This document shows, in pieces, positions 1-8,325 of a stretch of 53,648 nucleotides of DNA (its first letter is position 1; each line of letters opens with the position of its first letter). The notes below the pieces were generated by a model. The model was not told the origin of the DNA, did no database searches, and saw only the letters and a program-made list of their open reading frames with translations. Origin of the DNA: CAYMGQ01 sp964390055 (GTDB taxonomy: Bacteria; Bacillota; Clostridia; Peptostreptococcales; Natronincolaceae); contig CAYMGQ010000014.1 of NCBI GenBank assembly GCA_964390055.1, positions 1 through 53,648 of the forward strand, given 5' to 3'. The position numbers and the translations under genes are program-made.

Positions 1-65
1 ATACTGTTACCCCTTTAGGCAATACAGCGAAAACCTCAATAATTTAACAAAACTTGGCCAAAAGT

Positions 66-98
66 CCCCCGCCTCAACGTTTCTGCGTAGGCGGTGGG
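66..98 (+). other. IS605-type left-end hairpin
   Basis: CCGCCT (69-74) pairs with AGGCGG (89-94). The stem is extended by CCC (66-68) with GGG (96-98) across a bulged T at 95. The following GGGATGAATGGCT is nearly the same as the sequence after the hairpin at 53450-53470, so both window ends carry related elements. Confidence 0.7.
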
Positions 99-111
99 AT
101 GAATGGCTATT

Positions 112-140
112 TTGACTAACATGACAATTTGTGGTATAAT
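112..140 (+). promoter_or_regulatory. Promoter of tnpB
   Basis: -35 TTGACT (112-117), a 17-bp spacer and -10 TATAAT (135-140), preceded by TGG as in an extended -10. It lies about 35 bp upstream of the tnpB start. Confidence 0.8.
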
Positions 141-175
141 ATATCAAGAAAATTCTGCTAGAAAGGAGAACTTTT

Positions 176-1300
176 ATGCCTAAGGTAAATCGTGGACATG
201 AGTATGCTCTATATCCTGACGCAGAACAGAAAGTTTTCTTTGCTAAGAGTTTTGGATGCGTCAGGTTCATTTGGAATAAGATGCTTGAAGCTAAAACAAC
301 TCATTACCAAAAGCATAAAACAGCCCTGAAAATAACGCCAGCGGCGTTCAAAAAGGAGTTTCCCTTTCTAAAAGAAGTAGATTCTCTTGCTTTAGCAAAT
401 ACCCAATTAAATTTAGAGACCGCATACAAAAAATTTTTCAAAAAAGAAGCGAGATTTCCTAAATTCAAGAGCAAGAAATCTGATAAAAACTCTTATACTA
501 CAAACAACCAAGGTGGAACAATCGCTGTTGTTGAAACCGATAAAGGTACTTTTATAAAACTTCCCAAAGTCGGTTTAATAAAAATTAAACTCCATAGAGA
601 ACTGCCTACGGATTCGGTTATCAAATCAGCTACAATAAAACAATCTAAGAGCGGCAAATATTTTTGTACAATACTTTTTGAAAAAGAGATTGCCGCATCT
701 GCAGGCGTATCAATCTCACCTGATAGAGTTTTAGGCTTAGACTACAGCTCTGGGCACTTTTATATTGATTCTGACGGCAATATAGCTGACTATCCCCAAT
801 ACTATCGTCAGAAAGAAAAACAACTCAGGAGAGCACAGCAAAAGTTATCTCGTCGAAAGAAGGGTTCAAACAACAGAAATAAAGCTCGTATAAAAATGGC
901 CCGACTTCATGAAAAAATAGCTAATCAACGTAAGGATTTTTTGCACAAGCTCAGTAGGAAGATAACCAATTCCTATGATGCTGTTGTAGTGGAAAATCTC
1001 AACCTTCGTGGGTTGGCAGGTTCGCTTAAATTGGGTAAGTCTACTAATGATAATGGTTTTGGGATATTCCGCATATTCCTAAAATATAAGCTGGAAGACC
1101 AAGGCAAACAACTCATCGTCATAGATAAATTTTATCCTTCCAGCAAAACTTGTTCTGAGTGCGGATACATCAATAAAGGACTTACACTCAAAGACAGAAT
1201 GTGGGTTTGCCCCAGCTGCGGAACAATACATAACAGGGATTTCAATGCAGCTGTAAATATCAAAAAAGAAGGACTACGCATACTAAATTTAGCTGCATAG
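176..1300 (+). CDS. tnpB: TnpB, RNA-guided RuvC nuclease of IS605-type element
   Basis: This is a 374-residue protein, close to the usual TnpB length. The RuvC residues all appear intact: Asp189 in LGLDYSSG, Glu273 in VVVENLNL and Asp355 in NRDFNAAVNI. A zinc finger lies between the last two (Cys326, Cys329, Cys345, Cys348). The N-terminal half has the helix-turn-helix and wedge type sequence typical of the family (VRFIWNKMLE near residue 30). AAAGGAG is spaced well from the ATG. Family members use a 3' guide RNA to cut the donor joint and so keep the element in the genome; activity here is inferred from intact residues. It is a separate transcription unit and the only long plus-strand gene in the window. 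Confidence 0.95.
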   Translation: MPKVNRGHEYALYPDAEQKVFFAKSFGCVRFIWNKMLEAKTTHYQKHKTALKITPAAFKKEFPFLKEVDSLALANTQLNLETAYKKFFKKEARFPKFKSKKSDKNSYTTNNQGGTIAVVETDKGTFIKLPKVGLIKIKLHRELPTDSVIKSATIKQSKSGKYFCTILFEKEIAASAGVSISPDRVLGLDYSSGHFYIDSDGNIADYPQYYRQKEKQLRRAQQKLSRRKKGSNNRNKARIKMARLHEKIANQRKDFLHKLSRKITNSYDAVVVENLNLRGLAGSLKLGKSTNDNGFGIFRIFLKYKLEDQGKQLIVIDKFYPSSKTCSECGYINKGLTLKDRMWVCPSCGTIHNRDFNAAVNIKKEGLRILNLAA

Positions 1301-1431
1301 TCCATACAAAATAAGTACCGTAGGAACTACGGGAATTCAAGCTTGTGGAGAGCGTGTCAGACTTACAGCAATATGTAAGCAGTGCTCGTTGAAGCAAGAA
1401 GCTCCCACTTCTCCAAGTGGGGGTAGTTCAC
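1301..1431 (+). ncRNA. Probable reRNA (omega RNA) and right end of the tnpB element
   Basis: The stretch after tnpB is non-coding and folds: CCGTAG/CTACGG with a GAA loop (1318-1332), CTTAC/GTAAG (1362-1379) and the right-end stem CCCACTT/AAGTGGG (1404-1421), ending in GTAGTTCAC. TnpB guide scaffolds come from exactly this position and usually include the last part of the tnpB coding sequence. The guide would then begin just after 1431. The exact 5' end cannot be read. Confidence 0.6.
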
Positions 1432-1556
1432 TTAACAAGATTAATAGTGTCTACTAAATATGTAAATATCAGCAACTAAATAGCGAATGCCTTGACGCTC
1501 TTTAGTGAGATATTTGTTCAGCTTGTTGTGTTGATGCGAGGGGATGGTTGTATGCA

Positions 1557-1586
1557 AGAAAAAAAAGACAACTGAAATGTTGTCTT
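1557..1586 (-). terminator. Rho-independent terminator of the Tad-type operon
   Basis: On the minus strand AAGACAAC pairs with GTTGTCTT (1579-1586 with 1565-1572) and is followed by a T-run of about ten bases. It lies about 20 bp after the stop of the last gene. The remainder of the gap at 1432-1605 shows no gene or other signal. Confidence 0.85.
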
Positions 1587-1605
1587 GTAAGGGTTTTGTA
1601 TAGAT

Positions 1606-2106
1606 TTATTGATACTCTTTTAAAAACTGTTCTATATACAGAGGCAAAGTATATCTTATTCTAAATTCCGAAATTGTTCTTTTAAGCAATGTATTAATTT
1701 TATCTGCATAAGTAAATGCAACAATAATATTTTTCGTTAGGGTGCTAGAGTTTGTGTTCTTTGCTTCAAAAAACTGATATTTTTGACACATTTGTAATGG
1801 GAATGAATTAAAATTAGCTTGCATTTCCCTCATTTCTTGAATATTAACAATTTCAATACCTCTGAAGCTTGTTATGATATCTTTGAGTTGTTCTTCAGTA
1901 ATCAGGCCAAGATTAAAGGCAGCAATTTCAAAGATAACCGAGTGTTTGTCCATATTAGTATTCATATCTGCAATTTCATGATAGATGACTTTAATATTTT
2001 CTTCCTTGATGAAACCTTCTTCTACCATGTAATCAGTGATGACATGGAAAGTCTTCATATTGAGGTTATCTATACGTGCCTTAATCAATTTTACTATGTC
2101 ACTCAT
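1606..2106 (-). CDS. Stand-alone GspE/PilB N-terminal (MshEN-like) domain protein
   Basis: 166 residues. The middle and C-terminal parts follow the pattern of the N-terminal domain of type II secretion/type IV pilus ATPases: a helix ending in NLGLITEEQLKDII (near 67-80), then a short proline/leucine segment, then a hydrophobic strand with VAFTYADKINTLL where the family has AM-DP-D--LL. No Walker motifs follow, so there is no ATPase domain. The RLG motif typical of c-di-GMP-binding MshEN domains is not evident. It is the last gene of the Tad-type operon, 16 bp after the previous gene, with AAAGGAG eight bases before the ATG. It may be a regulatory or adaptor subunit for the CpaF ATPase. The domain call rests on pattern only. 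Confidence 0.5.
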   Translation of the reverse strand: MSDIVKLIKARIDNLNMKTFHVITDYMVEEGFIKEENIKVIYHEIADMNTNMDKHSVIFEIAAFNLGLITEEQLKDIITSFRGIEIVNIQEMREMQANFNSFPLQMCQKYQFFEAKNTNSSTLTKNIIVAFTYADKINTLLKRTISEFRIRYTLPLYIEQFLKEYQ

Positions 2107-2121
2107 AATGAGTTCTCCTTT

Positions 2122-3000
2122 CTAGTTTATAACTGTATATTGTCTTGTTATAACCATTGGTTGCATATCCATTTTGATTTGGCTATTTTCATTGAGGTAT
2201 TGTGGAGCTATTGTTCTACCAACCCCACCTGCTTTAAAAAATGGAGTCACGGTATGATGTTCCCACTCAACCGAGAATTCCACATCATATGTTATGATAT
2301 AATTATACATTACCTCAAAAGCATTAATGCCATTAATCATATTAACTGCCTGCGTTTTGGTAGAGCCGAATAACTTAAGGTATGTCTTGTATAGTGGGTT
2401 ATAAGCATTTAATCCTTCTGTCAGGTTGACTAATTTCGGACCATCAGTAATTTTAGCTGTTACGGATTTTAATCTTAAAACATTTTGTCCAGAAAATGCT
2501 AGAGATTGCCTAGATTGACCAGTGGCGTTATAATTATAGTCGATAATATTTTGCAAACATGTTTCAAATTCTTTTTGTAGTCGTTTTTCTTCTAAAAATG
2601 TCCAACTAAACACAAAAGGACTAAGAACACTACTATGAGGATCTGATGGGCTATATGCAGATATTTCATGTTTTAAGAAGTCTATGGTTGACTGGAAGTC
2701 TGAGCGTAAAGCCGTAAACCCATGGTTATTCCCTTGTTGCTCCAATGAATTTAAGTAACTTATATACGCATTGCGATTATGAGTGTCTTGAATATTATAA
2801 GCAGACCCCATCTTATCATCAAAGCCCGAAAATTGTGTGATACTAAAAGACTCGAGAGCATATTTGCTCGAAACAATCATTGCGGTGCGTAAATTATGCA
2901 TACTTGTATTAAGGGCATTTATTTCTACAACCATAGAAGAAAATAGGCTTAAAAGAATTACAATTAAAATGACCAAAGCTGTATTTCGAAATATTTTCAC
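2122..3000 (-). CDS. Single-pass membrane protein of the Tad-type operon (TadE/TadG-like position)
   Basis: 292 residues with one hydrophobic segment at about residues 7-27 and a long outside-type region without cysteines. The start is GTG, nine bases after GGAGG. The family is not recognised from sequence. The topology and the position just after TadC match the pseudopilins TadE/TadF/TadG, which carry one N-terminal membrane helix and act as minor pilus or secreted-filament subunits. No TadE glutamate signature is clear, so the role is inferred from position. Confidence 0.45.
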   Translation of the reverse strand: MKIFRNTALVILIVILLSLFSSMVVEINALNTSMHNLRTAMIVSSKYALESFSITQFSGFDDKMGSAYNIQDTHNRNAYISYLNSLEQQGNNHGFTALRSDFQSTIDFLKHEISAYSPSDPHSSVLSPFVFSWTFLEEKRLQKEFETCLQNIIDYNYNATGQSRQSLAFSGQNVLRLKSVTAKITDGPKLVNLTEGLNAYNPLYKTYLKLFGSTKTQAVNMINGINAFEVMYNYIITYDVEFSVEWEHHTVTPFFKAGGVGRTIAPQYLNENSQIKMDMQPMVITRQYTVIN

Positions 3001-3014
3001 GCACTATTCCCTCC

Positions 3015-3497
3015 TTATTTATCTTTGTAGAAACGCATGCCCATTGTTACATAAGTTTTTTCTATAGGCACTATAAGATAATTTCTACCTGTGTTTTTAG
3101 GGTTAAAAATTAAAGGCAGTCTCAAGTAGCCTTTGAGTTTTATCTTAATAACAGCACCTTTCTGGGGGGCTGTTATATATGAATAATATGTTTGTGTTTC
3201 GTTCACATTAGATACTTTATAAGAGATATCTGGAGAAGAAAGGTTAGTTTCAAACTTCACCCAATCTGTTTCAGAGGCTTTAAGCAAGTTATTATACATA
3301 CCCATTGGCGAATCCGCTAAATTACCATCATTGGATAAGCAATTTTCTTCGGAAACCATGATGACGAGTTCTGACAATCTGTCCTGCACTAAATTATTGG
3401 CATTCACCCAATAGATGCCCCATGTAATTAACATAAAAACTATGGTTGATATAATAGCCCACAACAAGACAGTGGCAACTTTTTTATATGAATTCAT
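3015..3497 (-). CDS. Small single-pass protein of the Tad-type operon (minor pseudopilin-like)
   Basis: 160 residues with a hydrophobic helix at about residues 8-30 and a mostly beta-predicted extracytoplasmic part with a GYLRLPLIF segment. No known domain is recognised. It lies between tadC and another single-pass gene, the usual place for TadE/F-type pseudopilins. The Shine-Dalgarno sequence is about 38 bases upstream of the ATG, with a nine-base-pair hairpin between them (see the separate entry). A tiny ATG-AAA-TAA reading frame also ends in a TAATG overlap with this start. Confidence 0.5.
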   Translation of the reverse strand: MNSYKKVATVLLWAIISTIVFMLITWGIYWVNANNLVQDRLSELVIMVSEENCLSNDGNLADSPMGMYNNLLKASETDWVKFETNLSSPDISYKVSNVNETQTYYSYITAPQKGAVIKIKLKGYLRLPLIFNPKNTGRNYLIVPIEKTYVTMGMRFYKDK

Positions 3498-3539
3498 TAT
3501 TTCATGCCAGTGTTTTTGATATTAAAAACACTTTCCTCC
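3495..3539 (-). promoter_or_regulatory. Stem-loop between Shine-Dalgarno and start codon (160-residue gene)
   Basis: GGAGG (complement of 3535-3539) is two bases before a perfect nine-base-pair stem, AGTGTTTTT with AAAAACACT (3509-3517 and 3524-3532, six-base loop). The start ATG at 3497 follows eleven bases later. With the hairpin folded, the ribosome binding site comes within about 13 bases of the start, or 5 of the ATG at 3505. Confidence 0.65.
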
Positions 3540-3563
3540 TTTCTCGCAAACTAAGGTTACAGG

Positions 3564-4481
3564 CTACATAGTCATCTTCATGAAAGTTATGAAGTAGACA
3601 ATCATTACAATGCTTAAAATGGCAGTAACCATAGTGGCAGTAATTCGATTGGCGATTTTTTTTCTTTTTTCCAAATCCGCCATCATCCAATCCTTCACTA
3701 TTGCTTGTAGCGACTCTCTGAAAGTTGCCATAGCAACAAAGCTAGCTTCATCACCCTGCAGGCGCAACCTTAAGATAGAGCAAAATTTGTGTATAACAGC
3801 AACATCTCCATGTCGAGCATCCAGTTGTCGCAATGCATAATCCTCGCCTTGTTCTAAGTCAATTACGAACCGCTTGAGCAATCTTTTAAAAGCACCTGTA
3901 GCTATGGGCAGATATGAATAAACAATATCACTTAAAAGCACATTAGCATCATGTTGTCTATACTGGACATATACCACATCATAAAATCCAGGAAATTGGA
4001 ACTCAACCTCTATCATGCCTTGTTCGTATTTTTTCTTAAGGCGCGATACGGGCATCTTATAAATAAAGTAAGCCCCTAGCAAAGCTATAAGTGCATATTT
4101 CCACACAAACGATAGTGCCACGCACATGAGTATATAGGGTACCACATACATCAGCTGGTCAAAATGTACTTCTTCTGGAGTTTTCTTGCGAGCATCATCT
4201 ATTTCAGATGCATCTAGTAATAGTTGTAAATAGTGACGATTATTATCTGTCAGACCAAGGATAGGGATATATTTGTATTGACTGATGGTTTTAGTCTTAT
4301 AATCACTCCAAAAATCCGGCTTGCCTTCGTCCATTTTTTTAGTAACATGGAACAATCTATCTCTGGTTAATTGCTTTGCTTCTCCTTTTTGTTTGCCCAC
4401 AAAAAAACTAGACCATATAAAGTTTGCAAAAAGCAAAACTACGAAAATTGCTGTTCCTATTAAAATATAAAAGAATAACAT
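3564..4481 (-). CDS. tadC: TadC-like inner-membrane platform protein
   Basis: 305 residues, typical of TadC. There is one N-terminal membrane helix (about 1-20), a helix pair near 125-155, and a C-terminal helix at about 278-300. Between the last two lies a T2SSF-type cytoplasmic region rich in arginine and glutamate (the stretch around YEQGMIEVEFQFPGFYDVVY and the later RFVIDLEQGEDYALRQL). Known role: with TadB, it forms the membrane platform turned by the CpaF ATPase during pilus or pseudopilus assembly. It starts 11 bp after tadB with GGAGG six bases before ATG, so the two are probably co-translated. Confidence 0.75.
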   Translation of the reverse strand: MLFFYILIGTAIFVVLLFANFIWSSFFVGKQKGEAKQLTRDRLFHVTKKMDEGKPDFWSDYKTKTISQYKYIPILGLTDNNRHYLQLLLDASEIDDARKKTPEEVHFDQLMYVVPYILMCVALSFVWKYALIALLGAYFIYKMPVSRLKKKYEQGMIEVEFQFPGFYDVVYVQYRQHDANVLLSDIVYSYLPIATGAFKRLLKRFVIDLEQGEDYALRQLDARHGDVAVIHKFCSILRLRLQGDEASFVAMATFRESLQAIVKDWMMADLEKRKKIANRITATMVTAILSIVMIVYFITFMKMTM

Positions 4482-4492
4482 AGCTTGCCTCC

Positions 4493-5476
4493 TTACTTTC
4501 CGTATTTAAAAGGCTTCGACTGAATGTATTGTATGTAAATAAACGCAATTGCTACTACCACAAAATAAAAGACAAGCAATGCTTTGCCTGGACCCGATAA
4601 ATAAAACTTTCGAATGTCAGCGTATGCCATCATATTATAAAAAATAAAGCCCATAATAACTCCAATAGACATTAAAAAGTTATTATTCATTAATCCAAAC
4701 GCTTTACCACACTCACGGTCTAATTCTCGTATATAGGCATTCCTCGCAATGTTATACTGGAAAGCCTCTGCCATACCAGGGCGACGCTCTCTTTCAAAGA
4801 CCTTTGCCTTATCACAAAAATCGTCAAAGTGCTCTCCACATTTTTCATTAAGGGTATCGAGCGCTGTGAAGACATCCACATTACGGTCATATACACTACG
4901 CACAAAATCCTCAAAAGCTGGTTGCACAAGTTTATCCATCATGCGATAGTTTTCTTCTATGGCTTGGGTTACTCCCTTTGACATAGAACTACACAAAAAG
5001 TCTTCTGCATCCATCAAAGCAATTTTTCTGCGAGTGTGGTGTATCCGAGAAACAAGAAAAGTTGTTGCATAAATTAAGAGTAAAAGCACTACTGCTAAAA
5101 CGGCTGTGAGAAACACATTTTTTACCCACACATAAGCGAAAACTGATAGTACAGCAACAATCAGGTAAATAAACATATTAAACCCTTCAACCGTTATGCC
5201 CTTATTTCTCCATCCAATATCCAACAATATCTCATTAATAAATGCATATAGTTTATAAGATTTGTTTTTGCGTTTTTCCTTTTTGTTTAATAGTGCGAAT
5301 TTTTCTTCGTTTTTAATTCGTTTTTTATTGGCTAACTTGGCAAGCAACATCAAAAGTGCATCCCCGAGTTGTTTGAGTAGTTTTAAAGGGCCAACGCCGG
5401 ATATAAGTTTAATAACTTGCATCACCAAAATAGTACAAACAAATATTACTATTTTTGCAAATGTGGCAGAATCCAT
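4493..5476 (-). CDS. tadB: TadB-like inner-membrane platform protein
   Basis: 327 residues. It has an N-terminal membrane segment, a lysine-rich cytoplasmic stretch (about 45-75), a long helix pair near 100-145, a T2SSF-like cytoplasmic domain (ALMDAEDFLCSSMSKGVTQA, then many acidic and basic residues) and two C-terminal membrane helices (about 265-320). Length and topology fit TadB, the partner of TadC. It sits directly between the CpaF ATPase and TadC, the canonical order. The assignment as TadB rather than a second TadC rests mainly on gene order. Confidence 0.7.
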   Translation of the reverse strand: MDSATFAKIVIFVCTILVMQVIKLISGVGPLKLLKQLGDALLMLLAKLANKKRIKNEEKFALLNKKEKRKNKSYKLYAFINEILLDIGWRNKGITVEGFNMFIYLIVAVLSVFAYVWVKNVFLTAVLAVVLLLLIYATTFLVSRIHHTRRKIALMDAEDFLCSSMSKGVTQAIEENYRMMDKLVQPAFEDFVRSVYDRNVDVFTALDTLNEKCGEHFDDFCDKAKVFERERRPGMAEAFQYNIARNAYIRELDRECGKAFGLMNNNFLMSIGVIMGFIFYNMMAYADIRKFYLSGPGKALLVFYFVVVAIAFIYIQYIQSKPFKYGK

Positions 5477-5511
5477 TTTACGCAGTTCCTTTCCTTTTTA
5501 TTTTTAGTAGC

Positions 5512-7017
5512 CTAAATATTATAGCCACCAATTATCATGTTGTCTGGCGAAGCGGGTCTAGTGATGATTTCAAGCTCTTGCTTGGTTGCGCCTGAAAGCA
5601 GTAAGTATTCTTGTGTAGCTTTACTAACTGTGCCTATTTGGGCATGGAAACCTTGAATACGTCCATTTTCATCTACACCATCTTCATCAGCAATAAACTT
5701 GAAAATAGGATTAATTTTGGGTGTTGTAAGACCGTTAACAACCTGAGTGCCACAAATTTCATCAATGCCTATGACCTTCCTTGTTCCGTCATCAAGCTGT
5801 TTTTGCGTGATGATAAAGCGAATATTGTGACAAACAGTTTCCATAACCAAATCCTTAGACGCATTATCACTACCACTCATGACCGCAGAAACATATCGAT
5901 TGATAGCTCTCTGTGCATCTTCGGCATGATAAGTCGTGTAAAAGTGGTGACCAGAGTTTGCTGCTTTCATGGATAGAGCAAATTCTTCGTCATTTCTCAA
6001 TTCACCAAAGATAAAGAGATGTGGTGTATATCTAAGAGCATGGTCCATCAAGTGAGCGTATGTAGGAGAACTGGCTTTTTTGGCTATTTCGCCCTTCAAG
6101 TCCTTAGCTTCCCACGAAACAACGTCGCGGACAATGTTGCCTTCTTCATCCACAGTGGTCATATCTATTTCTGCAGGATTTTGTATTAACAGTATACGCT
6201 TGTTTAAAGGCGTTTGGTCTAAAATGGCTTGCAGGGTAATGGTCTTACCAGAACCAGTACTACCAATAACAGCTGCGGTGAGGTCGATTTTAGGTAGCAA
6301 AGCCATAAATTTAGCCATATCAGTAGAAATTGTTTTGTAGCGTATTAAATCCTTCAAAGTAAGCTTTGCATTTGAGAATTTACGAATAACGCATGTTGGC
6401 GATTTCTGTAAACTTGCTTTTGTGCGAGCTGTAGCATATGCATCACTGGCTGCAATACGGTATCCCTCAACCGTAATTCCGTGTACGAGGGAATCGGATG
6501 TTGACATAGTGACCTTGGAGTATTTTAGCAAGTTATTAATAAACTTTGATACATCCTCTTGCGAATCAAAATGTATAAACTGATTGGTCAAAGGGTCAGT
6601 TAAAGGCATTGATCGCCCACCTTTTTCAATCCATATACCGCCAGGGGTAGCACCGTCATTGATACGGATTTCTGTTATACTATCGTCGGTCATGGCTCCA
6701 GTTAAAATACCATGGTTTGTAATTTCGTCAATTAACCCAGTTTCTAAAGCCGCATAATTCATCTGTCCGTCTTGTACATACTCAGCAACTATGGGCTTAT
6801 ATTTAAGTAGATATTCTCTGATGTAATTAATAAGGATTTTTTTTCTGTCTTCGTGCGTCATGTCGTCGTGTATATTGTCATACAACTCGGTTGAATTGTC
6901 GGCAATATATGACTGTATTTTAGCTACACAATTATGATAGTCTATCTGTGCATTATGTAAATACACTCTACTAAAGTTAATTTTTGAATCTGTCCAAAAT
7001 GCTTGGCTAATATACAT
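5512..7017 (-). CDS. cpaF: CpaF/TadA-family secretion ATPase
   Basis: 501 residues. Walker A is GSTGSGKT near residue 250, preceded by an N-terminal domain with NDGATPGGIWIEKGG, the glycine-rich substrate-binding region of the CpaF/VirB11 family. The Asp box (IDMTTVDEEG, RDVVSWEAKD), Walker B area (LFIFGELRNDEEFALSMKAA) and His box (TTYHAEDAQRAINR) follow in order. It is the hexameric motor that should drive TadB/TadC. GGAGG lies seven bases before the ATG. It differs clearly from the PilB-type ATPase at 35.2-36.9 kb, so the window encodes two assembly motors. Confidence 0.9.
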   Translation of the reverse strand: MYISQAFWTDSKINFSRVYLHNAQIDYHNCVAKIQSYIADNSTELYDNIHDDMTHEDRKKILINYIREYLLKYKPIVAEYVQDGQMNYAALETGLIDEITNHGILTGAMTDDSITEIRINDGATPGGIWIEKGGRSMPLTDPLTNQFIHFDSQEDVSKFINNLLKYSKVTMSTSDSLVHGITVEGYRIAASDAYATARTKASLQKSPTCVIRKFSNAKLTLKDLIRYKTISTDMAKFMALLPKIDLTAAVIGSTGSGKTITLQAILDQTPLNKRILLIQNPAEIDMTTVDEEGNIVRDVVSWEAKDLKGEIAKKASSPTYAHLMDHALRYTPHLFIFGELRNDEEFALSMKAANSGHHFYTTYHAEDAQRAINRYVSAVMSGSDNASKDLVMETVCHNIRFIITQKQLDDGTRKVIGIDEICGTQVVNGLTTPKINPIFKFIADEDGVDENGRIQGFHAQIGTVSKATQEYLLLSGATKQELEIITRPASPDNMIIGGYNI

Positions 7018-7028
7018 AAGCGTGCCTC

Positions 7029-8282
7029 CTATTCTTCCCCTTGATACTCAATTATTTGTCCATCGGGGATAACAATGCTATCATCTAAGACTTCTATGGT
7101 CGCTTCACCATCTAACTGTATTTCTGCTATTGCATTGTCAGCGATAGCGACACTTTCTTCTGGACATAACACCGGGGCGTCTGTTGGCATTATTAACTCA
7201 CCATTAAGCTCTATGATGTCATCATTTGAGTCACCATAAGCCTCAATAACACCAGATAAAAAGGCATCGTTTTCTAATTCAATGGTGTCCATATTAGTTT
7301 CGGTGATATAATTATTAATGCCCTTAAACGCAATTTTCGCATTTTCAACAGCGTTTTGAGCTTCGTGTTCATTTTTGGCTTTTGATTGTTTGACGAGCTC
7401 TTGCAAAGTCACAGCAATCTTAGCGATACAGTCTCTATATGTAAGAGCAGCCCTGTTCGAGCTTTTGCTAAAAGCAACAAAAACATCTAGGTTATTACCT
7501 GCAACATTAACCTCATTACTATGCGGTATGTTTGTTATTAAATTGGCATTGGGGTTAAAGACACGCAATTCTCGCTCAGTCCATGTTTCTGTGTAAATAG
7601 GCCCTTGAATCAAATTATCAAACACACCAAAAAGCCCTAATTCGCCAAAGATTTTTATGGTTTTCATGGTGTATTCAATTGATTTTGGATAATGACCTAT
7701 AAAAGTTAATATATTGTCGCAACTTCGAAAAGCCGCAATCGTAGAAATATCTATGATACTCGGGGCAATATCCAAGAGAACAAAATCGTATAAAGCCCCT
7801 AGCTCTCTAAAGATATTCATATATACATCCATTTGTCTTTTTTCTTGCAACGCCGATGTATCAGACGCACAGTATACAGATGGGTGCTCGGTAAACAAGG
7901 GGGTTAAAAGTGCAATATTAGGAAATTTTGTCCGAGTTACAAACTCTGAAATAGGCAATGCCGAGTTAATCAATTTTTCACGAATTGATTTCGACTCCTC
8001 ATTCTTATTTAGTTCAAAGTCATGCTTTAAATAACGAAATGCATCTGGGAGCAACATATTTAAATCCACAACGCACACCGTATAATTACGCTTTGATAGT
8101 TCGTATGCGACATTAATAATAGCTGTGGTTTTCCCTACTCCATCAAACGGAGACCAAAACCCAAAGACATTTTCTTTATTTTGCTCTTTTTCAACCAGTT
8201 TCTGCATCTCGTAATTATCCTCAAAAGAGGAGAACTTTTTAACTGTTTTTTCTATAAGTTTTAGTAATACATTATCAGACAT
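7029..8282 (-). CDS. cpaE: CpaE-like MinD/ParA-type ATPase of the Tad-type system
   Basis: 417 residues. A deviant Walker A, SPFDGVGKTT, lies near residues 43-52, followed by VCVVDLNML (switch I area) and FVLLDIAPS (Walker B/switch II, near 168-176). This is the MinD/CpaE superfamily fold. The C-terminal 110 or so residues are acidic and contain no recognised domain. CpaE proteins place the Tad machine in the cell. There is no separate N-terminal receiver-like domain as in Caulobacter CpaE. Gene order (CpaB-like, CpaE, CpaF, TadB, TadC) supports the call. An SD-hairpin-ATG leader precedes it. Confidence 0.8.
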   Translation of the reverse strand: MSDNVLLKLIEKTVKKFSSFEDNYEMQKLVEKEQNKENVFGFWSPFDGVGKTTAIINVAYELSKRNYTVCVVDLNMLLPDAFRYLKHDFELNKNEESKSIREKLINSALPISEFVTRTKFPNIALLTPLFTEHPSVYCASDTSALQEKRQMDVYMNIFRELGALYDFVLLDIAPSIIDISTIAAFRSCDNILTFIGHYPKSIEYTMKTIKIFGELGLFGVFDNLIQGPIYTETWTERELRVFNPNANLITNIPHSNEVNVAGNNLDVFVAFSKSSNRAALTYRDCIAKIAVTLQELVKQSKAKNEHEAQNAVENAKIAFKGINNYITETNMDTIELENDAFLSGVIEAYGDSNDDIIELNGELIMPTDAPVLCPEESVAIADNAIAEIQLDGEATIEVLDDSIVIPDGQIIEYQGEE

Positions 8283-8317
8283 ATTTTTCTTGAGCGTTAG
8301 AAAACAGCTCTTCCTCC
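8280..8317 (-). promoter_or_regulatory. Stem-loop between Shine-Dalgarno and start codon (cpaE)
   Basis: GGAGG (complement of 8313-8317) is two bases from a hairpin formed by GAGC/GCTC (8307-8310 with 8292-8295) and GTT/AAC with one bulge. Nine bases then separate the stem from the ATG at 8282. The linear spacing is about 30 bases; with the stem folded it is about 11. Confidence 0.5.
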
Positions 8318-8325
8318 TTTTTAAA

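Larger units (their letters stand above)
1..1431 (+). mobile_element. IS200/IS605-family element carrying only tnpB
   Basis: The element holds a left-end hairpin with a bulged T followed by GGGATGAATGGCT (66-108), an intact tnpB, and a right end with a stem (1404-1410 with 1415-1421) followed by GTAGTTCAC ending at 1431. These are the usual subterminal structures of this family. No tnpA transposase is present, so movement would need a TnpA supplied elsewhere. The left boundary is not defined by the sequence, and the element may begin upstream of the window. Confidence 0.85.

Noticed and set aside
1819..2373. 184-residue plus-strand frame
   Set aside because: It lies antisense over two well-supported minus-strand genes and has no promoter or ribosome site, so it is a shadow.
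3564..5476. TadB/TadC as part of the PilC family
   Set aside because: They are shorter, lack the two-domain PilC repeat, and sit with CpaF and CpaE rather than PilB.
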